NCBI RefSeq assembly: GCF_040869045.1
Contig: NC_090323.1
Span: 267,348,392 to 267,412,391, forward strand
From: Eurosta solidaginis
Taxonomy: Eukaryota; Arthropoda; Insecta; Diptera; Tephritidae
Direction of reading: 5' to 3'
Length of the DNA: 64,000 nt
In this document: in pieces, positions 63,999 to 64,000 of the stretch
Layout: each line of letters opens with the position of its first letter
Numbering within the stretch: position 1 is the first letter of the stretch
Program-made: the position numbers and the translations under genes
Notes under the pieces: generated by a model
The model's database searches: none
Seen by the model: the letters and a program-made list of their open reading frames with translations, nothing else
Told to the model about the DNA's origin: nothing

Positions 63999-64000
63999 GG

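Larger units (their letters stand above)
59199..64000 (+). mobile_element. Degenerate BEL/Pao LTR retrotransposon (runs off the window)
   Basis: Plus-strand gag, protease, RT, RNase H and integrase segments in BEL/Pao order, distributed over several frames. The 3' end and 3' LTR lie beyond 64000. Stop codons and frameshifts show that it is inactive. Confidence 0.93.

Overview
The window is nuclear DNA of a dipteran insect, most likely a tephritid fruit fly. This is inferred from AT-rich intergenic DNA with short GT-AG introns, five host genes that read as fly orthologues, and repeats I recognise as common in tephritid genomes. Roughly nine tenths is transposable-element sequence; the host genes sit as small islands within it.

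Host genes, left to right: (1) the 3' end of Mocs1 (12366-13369, +), the last MOCS1A exon ending in Gly-Gly-stop followed by the MoaC (MOCS1B) exon; (2) Pfdn2, prefoldin subunit 2 (33299-33800, -), two exons; (3) a serine palmitoyltransferase small subunit, ghiberti/SPTSSA-like (39000-39330, +), two exons; (4) a SAC3D1-like SAC3/GANP-family gene (41568-42987, -), seven exons, 353 codons before the stop; (5) a TCAIM-like mitochondrial protein (56012-57566, +), two exons. Exons were joined by reading frame and splice sites; none is confirmed by transcript data.

Layout. 1-12140: a non-coding fly repeat (945-2584 and 12057-12140) is split by a degenerate Ty3/gypsy element on the minus strand (2585-12051, target-site duplication GTGAT). 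That element carries a TA-flanked element in protease, a TAG-flanked MITE in gag, and a 2.1-kb palindromic tandem-repeat insertion inside its 5' LTR, flanked by a 15-bp duplication. 13400-15320: foldback DNA. 15320-30306: a four-level nest. A foldback/LINE relic contains Jockey-like LINE X1 (16214-29023), which contains LOA/R1-like LINE B (17665-26685), which contains a second, nearly intact LINE X (copy C, 21711-25769) and a tRNA-derived SINE (18663-19212). Each level has a readable target-site duplication. 30330-38920: SINE pieces, several MITE families and a dead hAT element with its BED finger. 40330-41402: a LINE 3' end and a SINE. 43199-46342: two inverted deletion derivatives of a Harbinger transposon. 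46568-51352: a long foldback holding a 5'-truncated LOA/R1-like LINE with an intact 1193-residue endonuclease/RT/RNase H frame. 51970-53930: LINE and LTR relics and a complete SINE. 58850-64000: a degenerate BEL/Pao element running off the right edge.

The most unusual items are the palindromic tRNA-like repeat insertion, the LINE X family (2A-like motif, 21-nt leader, variable poly-C tract at the frame junction), and the conserved Mocs1 splice arrangement that can either stop after Gly-Gly or fuse in frame to MoaC.
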